Source: a virus. Taken from it: a stretch of 37,320 nt of DNA. The notes beneath the pieces are model-generated. The model was not told the origin of the DNA and did no database searches. It saw only the letters and a list, made by a program, of their open reading frames with translations. The translations under genes were made by a program, and so were the position numbers. This document shows, in pieces, positions 13,858 through 21,180 of the stretch. The stretch is from positions 1-37,320 of IMG/VR virus record IMGVR_UViG_3300044855_000071; one strand, 5' to 3'. The number at the start of each line of letters is the position of its first letter. The first letter of the stretch is position 1.

Positions 13858-14240
13858 AACGAGCGCCACGCGAAAGCGATATATACCACGAGCTATCTAA
13901 ATTTATGCGCCTTAAATACCCTACGTTAATTTGGCGGTTTGACTTCAGCGCGGGAACGAAAATGAGTATCGGACAAGCGCGGGTGCATAAGGCGTTTAAC
14001 CCGCACCGCGGCTACCCTGACTTATTTATTTGCCGCCCGTCGAACGGTTACGCGGGGCTATTTATCGAGATTAAACAGCAAGGCGTTAAGGTCGCTAAAT
14101 TAGACGGTTCGCCGTTGGCTAACGAACACCTAGCCGAACAAGCGCAAATAATCGAGCAGCTGAAGCGCGAGGGCTATTACGCTACGTTCGCATGCGGGTT
14201 AATGGAATGTATTGAAATAATTGAAAAGTACCTACGATAA
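13854..14240 (+). CDS. VRR-NUC domain nuclease
   Basis: This 128-residue protein is one VRR-NUC (PD-(D/E)XK) domain. Visible motifs are the N-terminal Glu in SDIYHELSKFM, GYPDLFI (D56), GLFIEIKQQG (E72, K74) and the downstream Gln in LAEQAQIIEQLKREGY. Stand-alone VRR-NUC proteins in phages are thought to cut branched DNA such as Holliday junctions. It is followed after 19 bases by an SNF2-type helicase and then a DNA methyltransferase, so it may supply the cutting activity of that group. Confidence 0.85.
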   Translation: MKRAPRESDIYHELSKFMRLKYPTLIWRFDFSAGTKMSIGQARVHKAFNPHRGYPDLFICRPSNGYAGLFIEIKQQGVKVAKLDGSPLANEHLAEQAQIIEQLKREGYYATFACGLMECIEIIEKYLR

Positions 14241-14259
14241 ACACTAAACACAAAAACAC

Positions 14260-15651
14260 ATGAATACAGACTACTTAGCGTTTCTTGAGTCAAAGAAACA
14301 CAGCTCGATTAACTTCGGTATTGAGCCAAATTTTTTACCCGAACAAATGTTTGACTACCAAAAGCACGTAGCCGAATATGCTATTAAAAAAGGGCGTTGC
14401 GCTGTTTTTTTAGATACGGGTTTGGGTAAAACTATTATACAGCTTACAATAGCTACGAACTACGTAAGGCACACTAATAAGCCGGTTTTAATTATTACGC
14501 CTTTAGCGGTCGCCTTTCAATTTATTAAAGAGGCTGAAAAGTTTGGAATAGACGATATAAGCTATTCTAAAGACGGCTCAATTAAAACTAAAATAATAGT
14601 ATGCAATTATGAGCGTATTGATAAGTTTAATAGCTCTGAATTTGACTGCGTTTTACTCGACGAAAGTAGTATATTAAAAAACTTCGACGGAGCTATTAAA
14701 GGTCAAATAACAGCATTTTTAAAAAAGGTAAAATATAGGTTTTTATTTACGGCTACACCGTCGCCAAATGATTATATAGAACTCGGTACAAGTTCCGAGG
14801 CGTTAGGTTATTTGGGCTATATGGATATGCTGGCAAAGTTTTTTAAAAACAATCAAAATAACGTAGCCAAACTTTCACAAATATCGAAAGCAAGGCAGGG
14901 CGAAGAATGGTATTTAAAGCCTCATGCCGAAAAAGATTTTTGGCAATGGATAAATAGCTGGAGTATTTCGTGCAAAAAACCATCCGACTTAGGTTATTCG
15001 GATAGTTTACACGAATTGCCTGAATTAAACGAAATACAAACCATAATTAGAAACGTAAACCCCCTAGCTATTAATGGACAAATGAGCATGTTTGCGCTAC
15101 CCGCTACGGGCTTTGCAGAAATAAAAGCCGAGGTAAGGTCGACCATTAAAGAGCGTTGCGAAATGGCTTATAATAAATCCCTATTGCATCCTTGTTCGGT
15201 TTATTGGGTTAACCTAAACGATGAAGCCGCGCTAATATCTCAGCTCGATAAAACAGCCGTAGAGGTTAAAGGGGCAATGAACATAGATAAAAAAGAGGAA
15301 ATACTTTTAGCCTTTTCAAACGGAGAAATAAAAAAGCTAATTACTAAAACATCGATAACGGCTTTCGGGCTTAACTGGCAGCATTGTAACCATACTACAT
15401 ATTTTCCAACGTATAGCTACGAACAATACTATCAAGCTATACGGCGCTTTTGGCGTTTCGGGCAAACTAAGCCCGTGAATGTAGATTTAATTTTATCGGA
15501 CGGGCAAATTAAAATAATGGAGAGCCTAATGGTAAAAAAAGATAAAGCTATTCAGATGTTTGAAAACCTAATTAAGCAAACTAACGAAACTTACGAAATA
15601 ACTAAAAAGCACTTCGACAAAGAAATAATTTTTCCAAACTTCATAAACTAA
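14260..15651 (+). CDS. SNF2/DEAD-like superfamily 2 helicase
   Basis: This 463-residue ATPase has Walker A DTGLGKT (52-58), motif Ia LIITPLAVAFQF, motif II VLLDESS (132-138, a DESS variant), motif III TATPSP (164-169) and motif VI QAIRRFWRFGQTKP close to the C-terminus. This is the order seen in SNF2-type translocases of phages and prophages. It ends 5 bases before the methyltransferase gene; the same helicase-methyltransferase pair recurs in many phages. Its sequence is richer in A/T than that of its upstream neighbours, which hints at separate acquisition. Confidence 0.87.
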   Translation: MNTDYLAFLESKKHSSINFGIEPNFLPEQMFDYQKHVAEYAIKKGRCAVFLDTGLGKTIIQLTIATNYVRHTNKPVLIITPLAVAFQFIKEAEKFGIDDISYSKDGSIKTKIIVCNYERIDKFNSSEFDCVLLDESSILKNFDGAIKGQITAFLKKVKYRFLFTATPSPNDYIELGTSSEALGYLGYMDMLAKFFKNNQNNVAKLSQISKARQGEEWYLKPHAEKDFWQWINSWSISCKKPSDLGYSDSLHELPELNEIQTIIRNVNPLAINGQMSMFALPATGFAEIKAEVRSTIKERCEMAYNKSLLHPCSVYWVNLNDEAALISQLDKTAVEVKGAMNIDKKEEILLAFSNGEIKKLITKTSITAFGLNWQHCNHTTYFPTYSYEQYYQAIRRFWRFGQTKPVNVDLILSDGQIKIMESLMVKKDKAIQMFENLIKQTNETYEITKKHFDKEIIFPNFIN

Positions 15652-15656
15652 ACACA

Positions 15657-16643
15657 ATGGTAAAACAACAAAAAGTAACAGAGGACTACGCTATTTATAA
15701 TAGCGATTGTATGTATGTAATTTCTCAAATGCCTGAGAATAGCATCGATTTTTCGGTGTATTCTCCGCCGTTTGCAGGGCTTTACAATTACAGCTCACAC
15801 GAAAACGACTTTAGCAACTGCGAAACTAAAGAGCAATTTTTAGAGCAATACGAATTTTTAATTAAAGAAATGGCGCGGGTAACTAAGCCCGGTAGAATTA
15901 ACGCCGTACATGTTACCGACGTACATACCAATACGGGTAGGCTTTGGGATTTTCCCGGCGAAGTAATACGGCTACACGAAAAATACGGTATGCAATACCA
16001 TAACCGTATAACCATTTGGAAAGAGCCGTTAAAGGTTCGTATGCGTACAATGGTTCAGAGCTTAATGCACAAATTTATAGTAGAAGACGCTACGCGCTGT
16101 TTTACTGCGATGCCTGACTATGTATTAATATTTAAAAAGTCTGGAGAAACAGATACGCCCGTTCAGCACCCTAACGGCTTAAACGACTTCGAGTATTTTG
16201 GCGAAAACCCGTTTTTAAAAGCGCATGAAGAAACCTACGGTAATTATTCAGACTTTAGAAAAAAGTGGGCAAAGTTTAGCGGCGACCAACGAGAAAACAA
16301 ACTATCGCATTTAACATGGCAGCGGTACGCTTCGAGCGTTTGGGACGATGTAAGGATAGATAACGTGTTACAATTTAAAGATAGTCGCGAAGAAGACGAC
16401 GAAAAGCACGTACACCCCTTGCAATTAGATGTAATTGATAGGCTAGTATATTTATACACTAACCCCGGCGAAACGGTATTAACGCCTTTTATGGGCGTAG
16501 GTAGCGAGGTTTATAGCCCTGTATCTATGGGTAGAAAGGCTATCGGTATTGAGCTAAAGGATAGCTATTTTAAACAGGCTATAATTAATTTAAAAGAGGT
16601 TAATAGCCGTTTTCAAAAGTTTGAACAGCCCGAACTTTTTTAG
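15657..16643 (+). CDS. DNA methyltransferase, N4/N6 amino type, beta class
   Basis: This 328-residue protein has the catalytic motif IV first (FSVYSPPF, residues 32-39) and the AdoMet-binding motif I near the C-terminus (LTPFMGVGS, with GIEL after it), which is the beta-class order. SPPF is more usual in N4-cytosine enzymes, but N6-adenine cannot be excluded. The central region with IWKEPLKVRMRT and MHKF is typical of the variant paired with phage helicases. No restriction endonuclease is recognised beside it, so it probably protects phage DNA from host restriction or marks it. Confidence 0.87.
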   Translation: MVKQQKVTEDYAIYNSDCMYVISQMPENSIDFSVYSPPFAGLYNYSSHENDFSNCETKEQFLEQYEFLIKEMARVTKPGRINAVHVTDVHTNTGRLWDFPGEVIRLHEKYGMQYHNRITIWKEPLKVRMRTMVQSLMHKFIVEDATRCFTAMPDYVLIFKKSGETDTPVQHPNGLNDFEYFGENPFLKAHEETYGNYSDFRKKWAKFSGDQRENKLSHLTWQRYASSVWDDVRIDNVLQFKDSREEDDEKHVHPLQLDVIDRLVYLYTNPGETVLTPFMGVGSEVYSPVSMGRKAIGIELKDSYFKQAIINLKEVNSRFQKFEQPELF

Positions 16644-16651
16644 TATCTTTA
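16620..16651 (+). promoter_or_regulatory. Promoter of the initiator-like gene
   Basis: The -33 box TTTG (16620-16623) and the -7 box TATCTTTA (16644-16651, one mismatch to TAnnTTTG) are 20 bases apart. The predicted start near 16655-16657 coincides with the first base of the leader hairpin. It overlaps the end of the methyltransferase gene. Confidence 0.55.
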
Positions 16652-16655
16652 AGCG

Positions 16656-16756
16656 TTCAGAACTCGAAACCTGAATGTTAAGAAATTAATTTTTTGCCCT
16701 TTGGGTTTACGAGGTAAGGTATATCCGAGCCGTTTCGAGCGTAAATTTCAAAGGGC
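16656..16756 (+). promoter_or_regulatory. Structured leader RNA with complementary loops (possible riboregulator)
   Basis: Hairpin 1 is TTCAG (16656-16660)/CTGAA (16671-16675) with a 10-nt loop. Hairpin 2 is GCCCTTTG (16696-16703)/CAAAGGGC (16749-16756), extended by TTTACG (16706-16711)/CGTAAA (16740-16745). Loop 1 contains CTCGAAAC (16663-16670), perfectly complementary to GTTTCGAG (16732-16739) in loop 2 and directly abutting the inner stem. The whole can form a kissing-loop or pseudoknot fold that ends 9 bases before the start codon at 16766. No known riboswitch class is recognised. Confidence 0.65.
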
Positions 16757-16765
16757 TTATTTTTT

Positions 16766-17383
16766 ATGAAGAAATCATTTGTACTTTATTGCGATACATA
16801 CGACACGCTCCAGCATTTAAACGACGAGCAATTAGGTAAGCTAACGCGCTTAATATTTGAATATCAAATAAACGGCTCAACGCCCGAACCTAGCAACCCG
16901 TTATTTATCGCTTTTGGCTTCATTAAATCGAGCTTAGATAGGGACTGTTTAAAGTACGAAGAACGCGCCGAAAGGGCTAGGGAAAACGGGGCTAAAGGTG
17001 GGCGACCTATTAAAAACCTAGTGGGTAAAACAGAAACCCAAAAAACCCAGCGGGTTATTTTAAAACCCAAAAAACCTGATAGTGTAAGTGTAAGTGATAG
17101 TGTAAGTGTTAATGATAGTGTTAATGTAAACTTTAAAAAGTGGGGCGCTAAAGAGTTAATCGAAAGCATGAAGCCCTTTAAGGATATATTTAACCGCGAA
17201 ATGCTAAACGCCTTTTATGAATACTGGAGCGAGCCTATGCCAAACGGTAAGATACGGTTAACCGCACAAACAGCTTGGGACACTAAACGCAGGCTTAGTA
17301 CATGGAATAAACGCGACGCCACCAAACAACCGCAAACCGCGCCAACGCTTACGCGAGCATCGAGGGGCGTTAAAATGGAATAA
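16766..17383 (+). CDS. Replication initiator-like protein (DUF6291 type)
   Basis: This 205-residue protein has the N-terminal domain of phage replication-region proteins (FVLYCDTYDTLQHLNDEQLGK, then RLIFEYQING, then RARENGAKGGRP), which I assign to the DUF6291 type. A low-complexity linker of alternating Asp/Ser/Val/Asn follows (about residues 105-122). The C-terminal part (LNAFYEYWSEP, TAWDTKRRLSTWNKR) resembles the DNA-binding or helicase-loading tail of such proteins. It precedes the DnaB gene by one cassette. The linker DNA is made of three 18-bp repeats, as in lambda-type origins located within the initiator gene. Its mRNA leader is strongly structured. Confidence 0.7.
   Translation: MKKSFVLYCDTYDTLQHLNDEQLGKLTRLIFEYQINGSTPEPSNPLFIAFGFIKSSLDRDCLKYEERAERARENGAKGGRPIKNLVGKTETQKTQRVILKPKKPDSVSVSDSVSVNDSVNVNFKKWGAKELIESMKPFKDIFNREMLNAFYEYWSEPMPNGKIRLTAQTAWDTKRRLSTWNKRDATKQPQTAPTLTRASRGVKME
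17034..17131 (+). other. Candidate replication origin with iterons inside the initiator gene
   Basis: Three consecutive 18-bp repeats begin with GATAGT: GATAGTGTAAGTGTAAGT (17078-17095), GATAGTGTAAGTGTTAAT (17096-17113) and GATAGTGTTAATGTAAAC (17114-17131). They are preceded by two copies of AAACCCAAAAAACC (17034-17047 and 17063-17076). Iterons of this length in the linker of an initiator gene next to A-rich DNA match the lambda O arrangement. Origin function is inferred. Confidence 0.5.
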
Positions 17384-17440
17384 AAAAAGTAAATTATTTT
17401 TGTTAAGGTATTGCACAATCAAAATAAGTTTATACATTTG
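17382..17440 (+). promoter_or_regulatory. Cassette promoter B (repeated promoter family)
   Basis: TTGCA (17411-17415), TCAAA (17419-17423) and TTATACATTTG (17430-17440) are in the same register as promoter A; 24 of 30 core bases agree. The upstream AAAAAAAGT (17382-17390) is also shared with promoter A. The following leader (AAACATTTAAACACTT, then ACACAATG) resembles that of cassette A. Confidence 0.85.
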
Positions 17441-17468
17441 CAGAGTTAAACATTTAAACACTTACACA

Positions 17469-17942
17469 ATGAAGAAACAAAATTTAGTAAACGAACTTTT
17501 TAAATCTGCTAATAGACCCGAACAAGGCGATAATCGTAGCCACATTGTTAAAACTCTTAATAAGGTTTTAGAGGATGGAATTATAAAAGTGGAAATTTGC
17601 GAAAAAGGCAGAGTATGGACGAATAAGAATTATGTTGATGCAAACGGCAATAAAGAGAAATTTAATGTTGAATTAAAAGCGTATGGTTGGGTTAGGAGGG
17701 CTTATATACAGCCTTACATTACTGCCGATGATGTTTTAAAGCAAGTAGGCAAATTTCTTCAAAATCCGAATGTATCAGAAAAGCATACCGCAACAATGAA
17801 AGTTACCGGATTAGAAATTTGTGAATGCGAAAGGTGTTATGGTAAGGGTGTTATACCTGCATTTCATTACTATTGCCAAGGTATATGTTTTGAATGTTAC
17901 GGCTCAAAATATGTAGTGCGAAAATATACTCTTTCAGTTTAA
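17469..17942 (+). CDS. Cassette B protein with a DnaJ-like zinc ribbon
   Basis: This 157-residue protein starts at ATG 17469, right behind the shared A-rich leader; the frame is open further up but would cross the promoter. The C-terminal 45 residues carry a zinc-binding pattern: CERCYGKG (C120, C123) and CFECYGSK (C140, C143), as in the CxxCxGxG repeats of DnaJ. The N-terminal 110 residues have no family I recognise (contains VEICEKGRVWTNKNY and YGWVRRAYIQPYIT). Codon use is A/T-rich compared with its neighbours. It is a single-gene cassette with its own promoter and hairpin, so it is probably an early accessory protein. Confidence 0.72.
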   Translation: MKKQNLVNELFKSANRPEQGDNRSHIVKTLNKVLEDGIIKVEICEKGRVWTNKNYVDANGNKEKFNVELKAYGWVRRAYIQPYITADDVLKQVGKFLQNPNVSEKHTATMKVTGLEICECERCYGKGVIPAFHYYCQGICFECYGSKYVVRKYTLSV

Positions 17943-17949
17943 TTTAACA

Positions 17950-17968
17950 GGGCGGCTAACAACCGCCC
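17950..17968 (+). terminator. Cassette B terminator hairpin
   Basis: GGGCGGCTAACAACCGCCC is a 6-bp GC stem with a 7-nt loop. AAATTTTT follows, a delayed T run. It differs from the cassette A hairpin by one base. It lies 14 bases before the DnaB gene start, so some readthrough is probably needed to express that gene. Confidence 0.65.
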
Positions 17969-17981
17969 AAATTTTTACCGC

Positions 17982-19358
17982 ATGAAACCGCTCCCGAAAA
18001 TAGAACAAGCATTAATTTATATTTCGCTTTTAAACGACGATACGTGGCGCGAAATTATACCGCAGCTATCTGAACACCACTTTAAGGACGAACTAGCGTT
18101 AAAATGCTTTAAAACGATTAAAAACATAATAGCAGATAACAAGCAACCCACGCTAATAACGTTAGCTCAGTTCGGGCGCGTCGAGAAAACCTTTACAGGC
18201 TCAGACCTTTCAGCTATTACCAGCTGGGGCGACGAGTTTTATTTTAACCAGCCTGTAAACGATTATATCGCTATTCTAAAGGACGAACATATTAAACGCC
18301 AAATTAACTCGGTAATGGTCGAAGCCTCGCTAGAATTTAGCGGCTTACGCGGCGGCGCTCAAACCGCAGCTGAAATAATTAAACGCCTTAACACGCTACT
18401 CGAGGACGGCGCTAGTAATGATAACATGCTAGACACGTTAACCCTAGCAGCTGAAGAACGGCAAGCCTATTACCGCCGCGCCGAACTGCATTTAAGCGGT
18501 AAAACAAGCGGATTAAATACAGGGTTAAGCGCGTTAAATAGGTTTACAGGAGGTTTTCACCCCGAACTAATAATACTAGCGGGTCGCCCGTCGATGGGCA
18601 AAACAGCGCTCGCATTATACCACGCCTGCAATTTCAACGAGCCGGGTATATACTTTAACCTCGAAATGAATAAAAGCCAACTATGCCAGCGGCTAATACT
18701 TCAGCATTCGAGCGAAAGGATTAACAGCGCACGCCTACGCGATGGTAATTTAACGCAGCCCGAACTACATGCCTTTGAAACTACGATAGGCACGGTTGAA
18801 AATTTGCCCTTTCTTATTTACGATAAGCCGCGTTGCGGCGTTCATGAGGCGATACGTGTTATGCGCCGCGAAGCCCGCAAAGGAAATTGTAAATGGGTTA
18901 TAATCGACTATTTGCAGCTAATGACTATCGAGGGCTTCAGAGGCGGCAACCGCGAGGCAGAGGTAGCCGAAATAAGCCGCACGCTAAAAGCCGCGCAAAA
19001 GGAGCTTAACATTCCTGTTATAGCCCTTGCGCAGCTTTCGCGTCAGGTTGAGCAACGCGCCGACAAACGACCGATACTTTCTGACTTGCGCGAAAGCGGC
19101 TCAATAGAACAGGACGCCGACACGGTTATATTTATTTACCGACCCGAATACTACGCGCTAAACGACGAACTCGGCAACCCGTATAGCTCCGACGTTTTTT
19201 ACCTATTCGAGAAACACCGCCAAGGCTCGACGGGCGAAGTGAGGTTTAAGCATAATAGCACGATAACCAGCTTTAGCGATATTGCAACTAGCGGCGGTAG
19301 CACCTTTGCGCCTATGCCTATAAATACTACCTTTGACGAAGAACTAATGCCCTTTTAA
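17982..19358 (+). CDS. dnaB: Replicative DNA helicase, DnaB family
   Basis: This 458-residue helicase unwinds the replication fork as a ring hexamer. The N-terminal domain (about 1-110) is the DnaB helical domain. The ATPase core has Walker A GRPSMGKT (201-208), Walker B WVIIDYLQLM (305-314) and the DnaB signature LSDLRESGSIEQDADTVIF followed by RPEYY. The sequence ends in an acidic tail. Length is normal. No phage primase or DNA polymerase is recognised, so it probably recruits the host primase and polymerase, loaded by the initiator-like protein at 16766. Confidence 0.95.
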   Translation: MKPLPKIEQALIYISLLNDDTWREIIPQLSEHHFKDELALKCFKTIKNIIADNKQPTLITLAQFGRVEKTFTGSDLSAITSWGDEFYFNQPVNDYIAILKDEHIKRQINSVMVEASLEFSGLRGGAQTAAEIIKRLNTLLEDGASNDNMLDTLTLAAEERQAYYRRAELHLSGKTSGLNTGLSALNRFTGGFHPELIILAGRPSMGKTALALYHACNFNEPGIYFNLEMNKSQLCQRLILQHSSERINSARLRDGNLTQPELHAFETTIGTVENLPFLIYDKPRCGVHEAIRVMRREARKGNCKWVIIDYLQLMTIEGFRGGNREAEVAEISRTLKAAQKELNIPVIALAQLSRQVEQRADKRPILSDLRESGSIEQDADTVIFIYRPEYYALNDELGNPYSSDVFYLFEKHRQGSTGEVRFKHNSTITSFSDIATSGGSTFAPMPINTTFDEELMPF

Positions 19359-19359
19359 A

Positions 19360-19464
19360 ATGGAAGTAAAAACGTTTATAATGATGGCTTTTATAATAAT
19401 AATTACAGCCCTAACGTGGGCTTATATAATTGATAAGCACCATAACGACAAAGGGGGCGCATAA
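19360..19464 (+). CDS. 34-residue membrane peptide
   Basis: The frame starts 2 bases after the DnaB stop and ends 2 bases before the next start, leaving no waste. The peptide has a short basic start (MEVKT), one strongly hydrophobic segment (about 6-24, with FIIIITALTW) and a charged, His-rich tail. It could be a small inner-membrane protein. No family is recognised; size makes the call tentative. Confidence 0.5.
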   Translation: MEVKTFIMMAFIIIITALTWAYIIDKHHNDKGGA

Positions 19465-19465
19465 C

Positions 19466-19705
19466 ATGACAACCGAACAACGCATAATTGAATACATGAC
19501 TAATTACGAGCCGCAGCCCGTAGCGATTAAAGACGGCGAAAAAACGTATTTAAACGCCCTTAGAACGCATCAAAGCTATTCGATATACCTAACTAACGCC
19601 AAACCAAAAACAAACGTTTATAGAACGTATTTACGCCTTTGTTTCGACTGGCTTAAAACGCTTAAAAAAAACGGCGTTAATTTGTCTTACATAATCAAAA
19701 ATTAA
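19466..19705 (+). CDS. Small hypothetical protein
   Basis: This protein of 79 residues starts at ATG 19466 behind AAAGGGGGCG, a purine-rich site; the frame extends up to 19430 only through non-ATG starts and overlaps the membrane peptide. It is basic and helical (NVYRTYLRLCFDWLKTLKKNG). No family is recognised. Confidence 0.6.
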   Translation: MTTEQRIIEYMTNYEPQPVAIKDGEKTYLNALRTHQSYSIYLTNAKPKTNVYRTYLRLCFDWLKTLKKNGVNLSYIIKN

Positions 19706-19706
19706 C

Positions 19707-19714
19707 TATATTTG
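19707..19714 (+). promoter_or_regulatory. -7 box upstream of the RHH-like gene
   Basis: TATATTTG ends 5 bases before the start codon at 19720, so the mRNA would be nearly leaderless. A TTTG at 19681-19684 is a possible -33 box but its spacing of 22 is long. Confidence 0.45.
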
Positions 19715-19719
19715 CAGCG

Positions 19720-19917
19720 ATGCAACCGAAGAAAAAGGATAACCGAGGCGGCGCACGCAAGGGCGCAGGGGCTAAACCGCTTTATAACGAGCCAACGGTT
19801 AACATAACCTTTCGCGTTCCTGTTTCGCACCGCGCTACGATACGGCGCATGGTTTACGACTATATGGACGGCGTTAAGGTAGCTAAAGTAAAACACGACC
19901 CCGAGTATGGATGCTAA
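19720..19917 (+). CDS. Small DNA-binding protein, ribbon-helix-helix-like
   Basis: This 65-residue basic protein begins with a Lys/Gly-rich segment (PKKKDNRGGARKGAGAKP), followed by a strand NITFRVP and a helix VSHRATIRRMVYDYM. This is the layout of short phage regulators of the ribbon-helix-helix type. It has its own -7 box and overlaps the next gene by 11 bases. The specific target is unknown. Confidence 0.6.
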   Translation: MQPKKKDNRGGARKGAGAKPLYNEPTVNITFRVPVSHRATIRRMVYDYMDGVKVAKVKHDPEYGC

Positions 19918-20290
19918 ACTATTAACGATACCCTGCGCAATAGAAGCCGTTTCCACGCGCCGCGATAAAACGATTAAAATAACCATAGGCACGCAGGAGC
20001 TAACGCCCGAACAAACGACCGCGCTGTTTAGCCAATGGGTGGGCGGCGTTGGCGTTATGGCGTTTAAAGGCGAACAATTCAATTATAACGACGAAGCGCT
20101 AATAAACAACCTAAAGATAGACGCCGCCGAGCTCGGAAGCAAAACACCGAGCCAGCGCCTGCGTTCAGTCCTTTACGTGCTATTCACCCATGCGCCCGAG
20201 GGGCATAAGGAGTTTAGCACATTTTACGAAGCAACTATTGAGCGCTTTATAGATATGGCAAAGAAACGTATAGACACTTATAGCTTATGA
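19907..20290 (+). CDS. Hypothetical protein
   Basis: This 127-residue soluble protein has a strand-rich N-terminus (DKTIKITIGTQELTPEQ) and helical C-terminal half (SQRLRSVLYVLFTHA, FIDMAKKRID). It overlaps both neighbours. Such proteins are common just before terminase genes, but no family is recognised. Confidence 0.65.
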   Translation: MDAKLLTIPCAIEAVSTRRDKTIKITIGTQELTPEQTTALFSQWVGGVGVMAFKGEQFNYNDEALINNLKIDAAELGSKTPSQRLRSVLYVLFTHAPEGHKEFSTFYEATIERFIDMAKKRIDTYSL

Positions 20291-20691
20291 TTATCGACGA
20301 ACAAGTAAAAGCAACGCATAAGCGCACCCGCACCGGGTTCATGCTAAACGTTAGAGCCGAGCACGTAGGCGCTCAACCTATATACGTGGGCTACGTTCAT
20401 GACGCAGGCAGCCATTTTGAATACCCTATCGCGCTTTGGCATGAAGACCTAAAGAAATACGATAACCCCGAGCTAAAAAAACTGTTACCCGAAAACGTGC
20501 GCTATTGTTTAGGCACTATCGAAACCAACGAAGACCGTCAAGGCAACGAGGTTAAGTTAGTACGCGTATTCATAACGGGTAAAACAAAGGGGTTAACCGA
20601 GCTTGCGATATACCCCGAAGACCTTAAAACACTAAAGCGCGACGGTCAACACTATTGCAGCGCTATAAACGAATTACAGTTTATTGATTAA
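20287..20691 (+). CDS. Hypothetical protein
   Basis: This 134-residue protein has mixed strands and turns (FMLNVRAEHVGAQPIYVGYVHD, EVKLVRVFITG). It overlaps the previous gene by ATGA and ends at the -7 box of the next small gene. No family is recognised. Confidence 0.65.
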   Translation: MIIDEQVKATHKRTRTGFMLNVRAEHVGAQPIYVGYVHDAGSHFEYPIALWHEDLKKYDNPELKKLLPENVRYCLGTIETNEDRQGNEVKLVRVFITGKTKGLTELAIYPEDLKTLKRDGQHYCSAINELQFID

Positions 20692-20696
20692 CTTTG
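20689..20696 (+). promoter_or_regulatory. -7 box upstream of the packaging operon
   Basis: TAACTTTG matches TAnnTTTG, 5 bases before the ATG at 20702. No clear -33 box. It may start the late packaging and tail operon. Confidence 0.4.
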
Positions 20697-20701
20697 TAAA
20701 T

Positions 20702-20842
20702 ATGCCACTATTCCAAGGCGATAGCCAAACCGTTATAAGTATGAATATCCGTAAGCTAATCGACGAGGGGTACACCCCGCAACAAGCCGCCGCAATAGCA
20801 TACGCAGAAGCTGAAAAGTACCGCAAAGCACGCAGTAAATAA
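20702..20842 (+). CDS. 46-residue phage protein of a widespread small family
   Basis: The peptide reads as one helix-rich domain: a Ser/Asn-rich start (FQGDSQTVISMNIRKLIDEG) and an Ala-rich second helix (PQQAAAIAYAEAEKYRKA). I recognise this pattern (GxSxxxISxNIxxLxxEGxxxxQAxAIA) from many phages, where it lies near terminase or portal genes; function is unknown. It follows a -7 box almost directly. Confidence 0.7.
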   Translation: MPLFQGDSQTVISMNIRKLIDEGYTPQQAAAIAYAEAEKYRKARSK

Positions 20843-20871
20843 ACAATTTATTACAGACGAAATACAGACGT

Positions 20872-21180
20872 ATGGCATTTCCTCACGACGGTAGAAAAAT
20901 GAAGAAAGGCGAAACGCTTAACCCTAACGGGCGACCGCGTAAGCTGCCCGAACTTGATAAGCTATTAGCCGAAGTATTAGGCGAAGAAAAAGACGGGATA
21001 ACAGCGGGCGAAGCGATATTAAAAGCGATACGCGCAAAGGCGGCTAAAGGCGACGTAAGAGCTGCGGAGCTGTTACTAGACCGCGCATACGGCAAGCCGA
21101 AGCAAAGTATAGATACCGCCATAACCACAACCGAGCCGCTCGTTATTATTCGTACCGAACCGAGCAAGCCTAATGAATGA
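20872..21180 (+). CDS. Small terminase-like DNA-binding protein (DUF5681 type)
   Basis: This 102-residue basic protein starts with the DUF5681-like pattern (KKGETLNPNGRPRKLPE), followed by helices with AAKGDVRAAELLLDRAYGKP. Proteins of this type precede large terminase genes and are taken to serve as small terminase subunits that recognise phage DNA. It overlaps TerL by ATGA, which supports the role. Confidence 0.7.
   Translation: MAFPHDGRKMKKGETLNPNGRPRKLPELDKLLAEVLGEEKDGITAGEAILKAIRAKAAKGDVRAAELLLDRAYGKPKQSIDTAITTTEPLVIIRTEPSKPNE

Noticed and set aside
17078-17131. Short repeats as a CRISPR array
   Set aside because: The 18-bp units are directly adjacent without spacers and lie in frame in a protein linker.
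17400-17468. Upstream extension of the zinc-ribbon gene
   Set aside because: It would run through the promoter and the A-rich leader; the ATG at 17469 follows the shared leader exactly.
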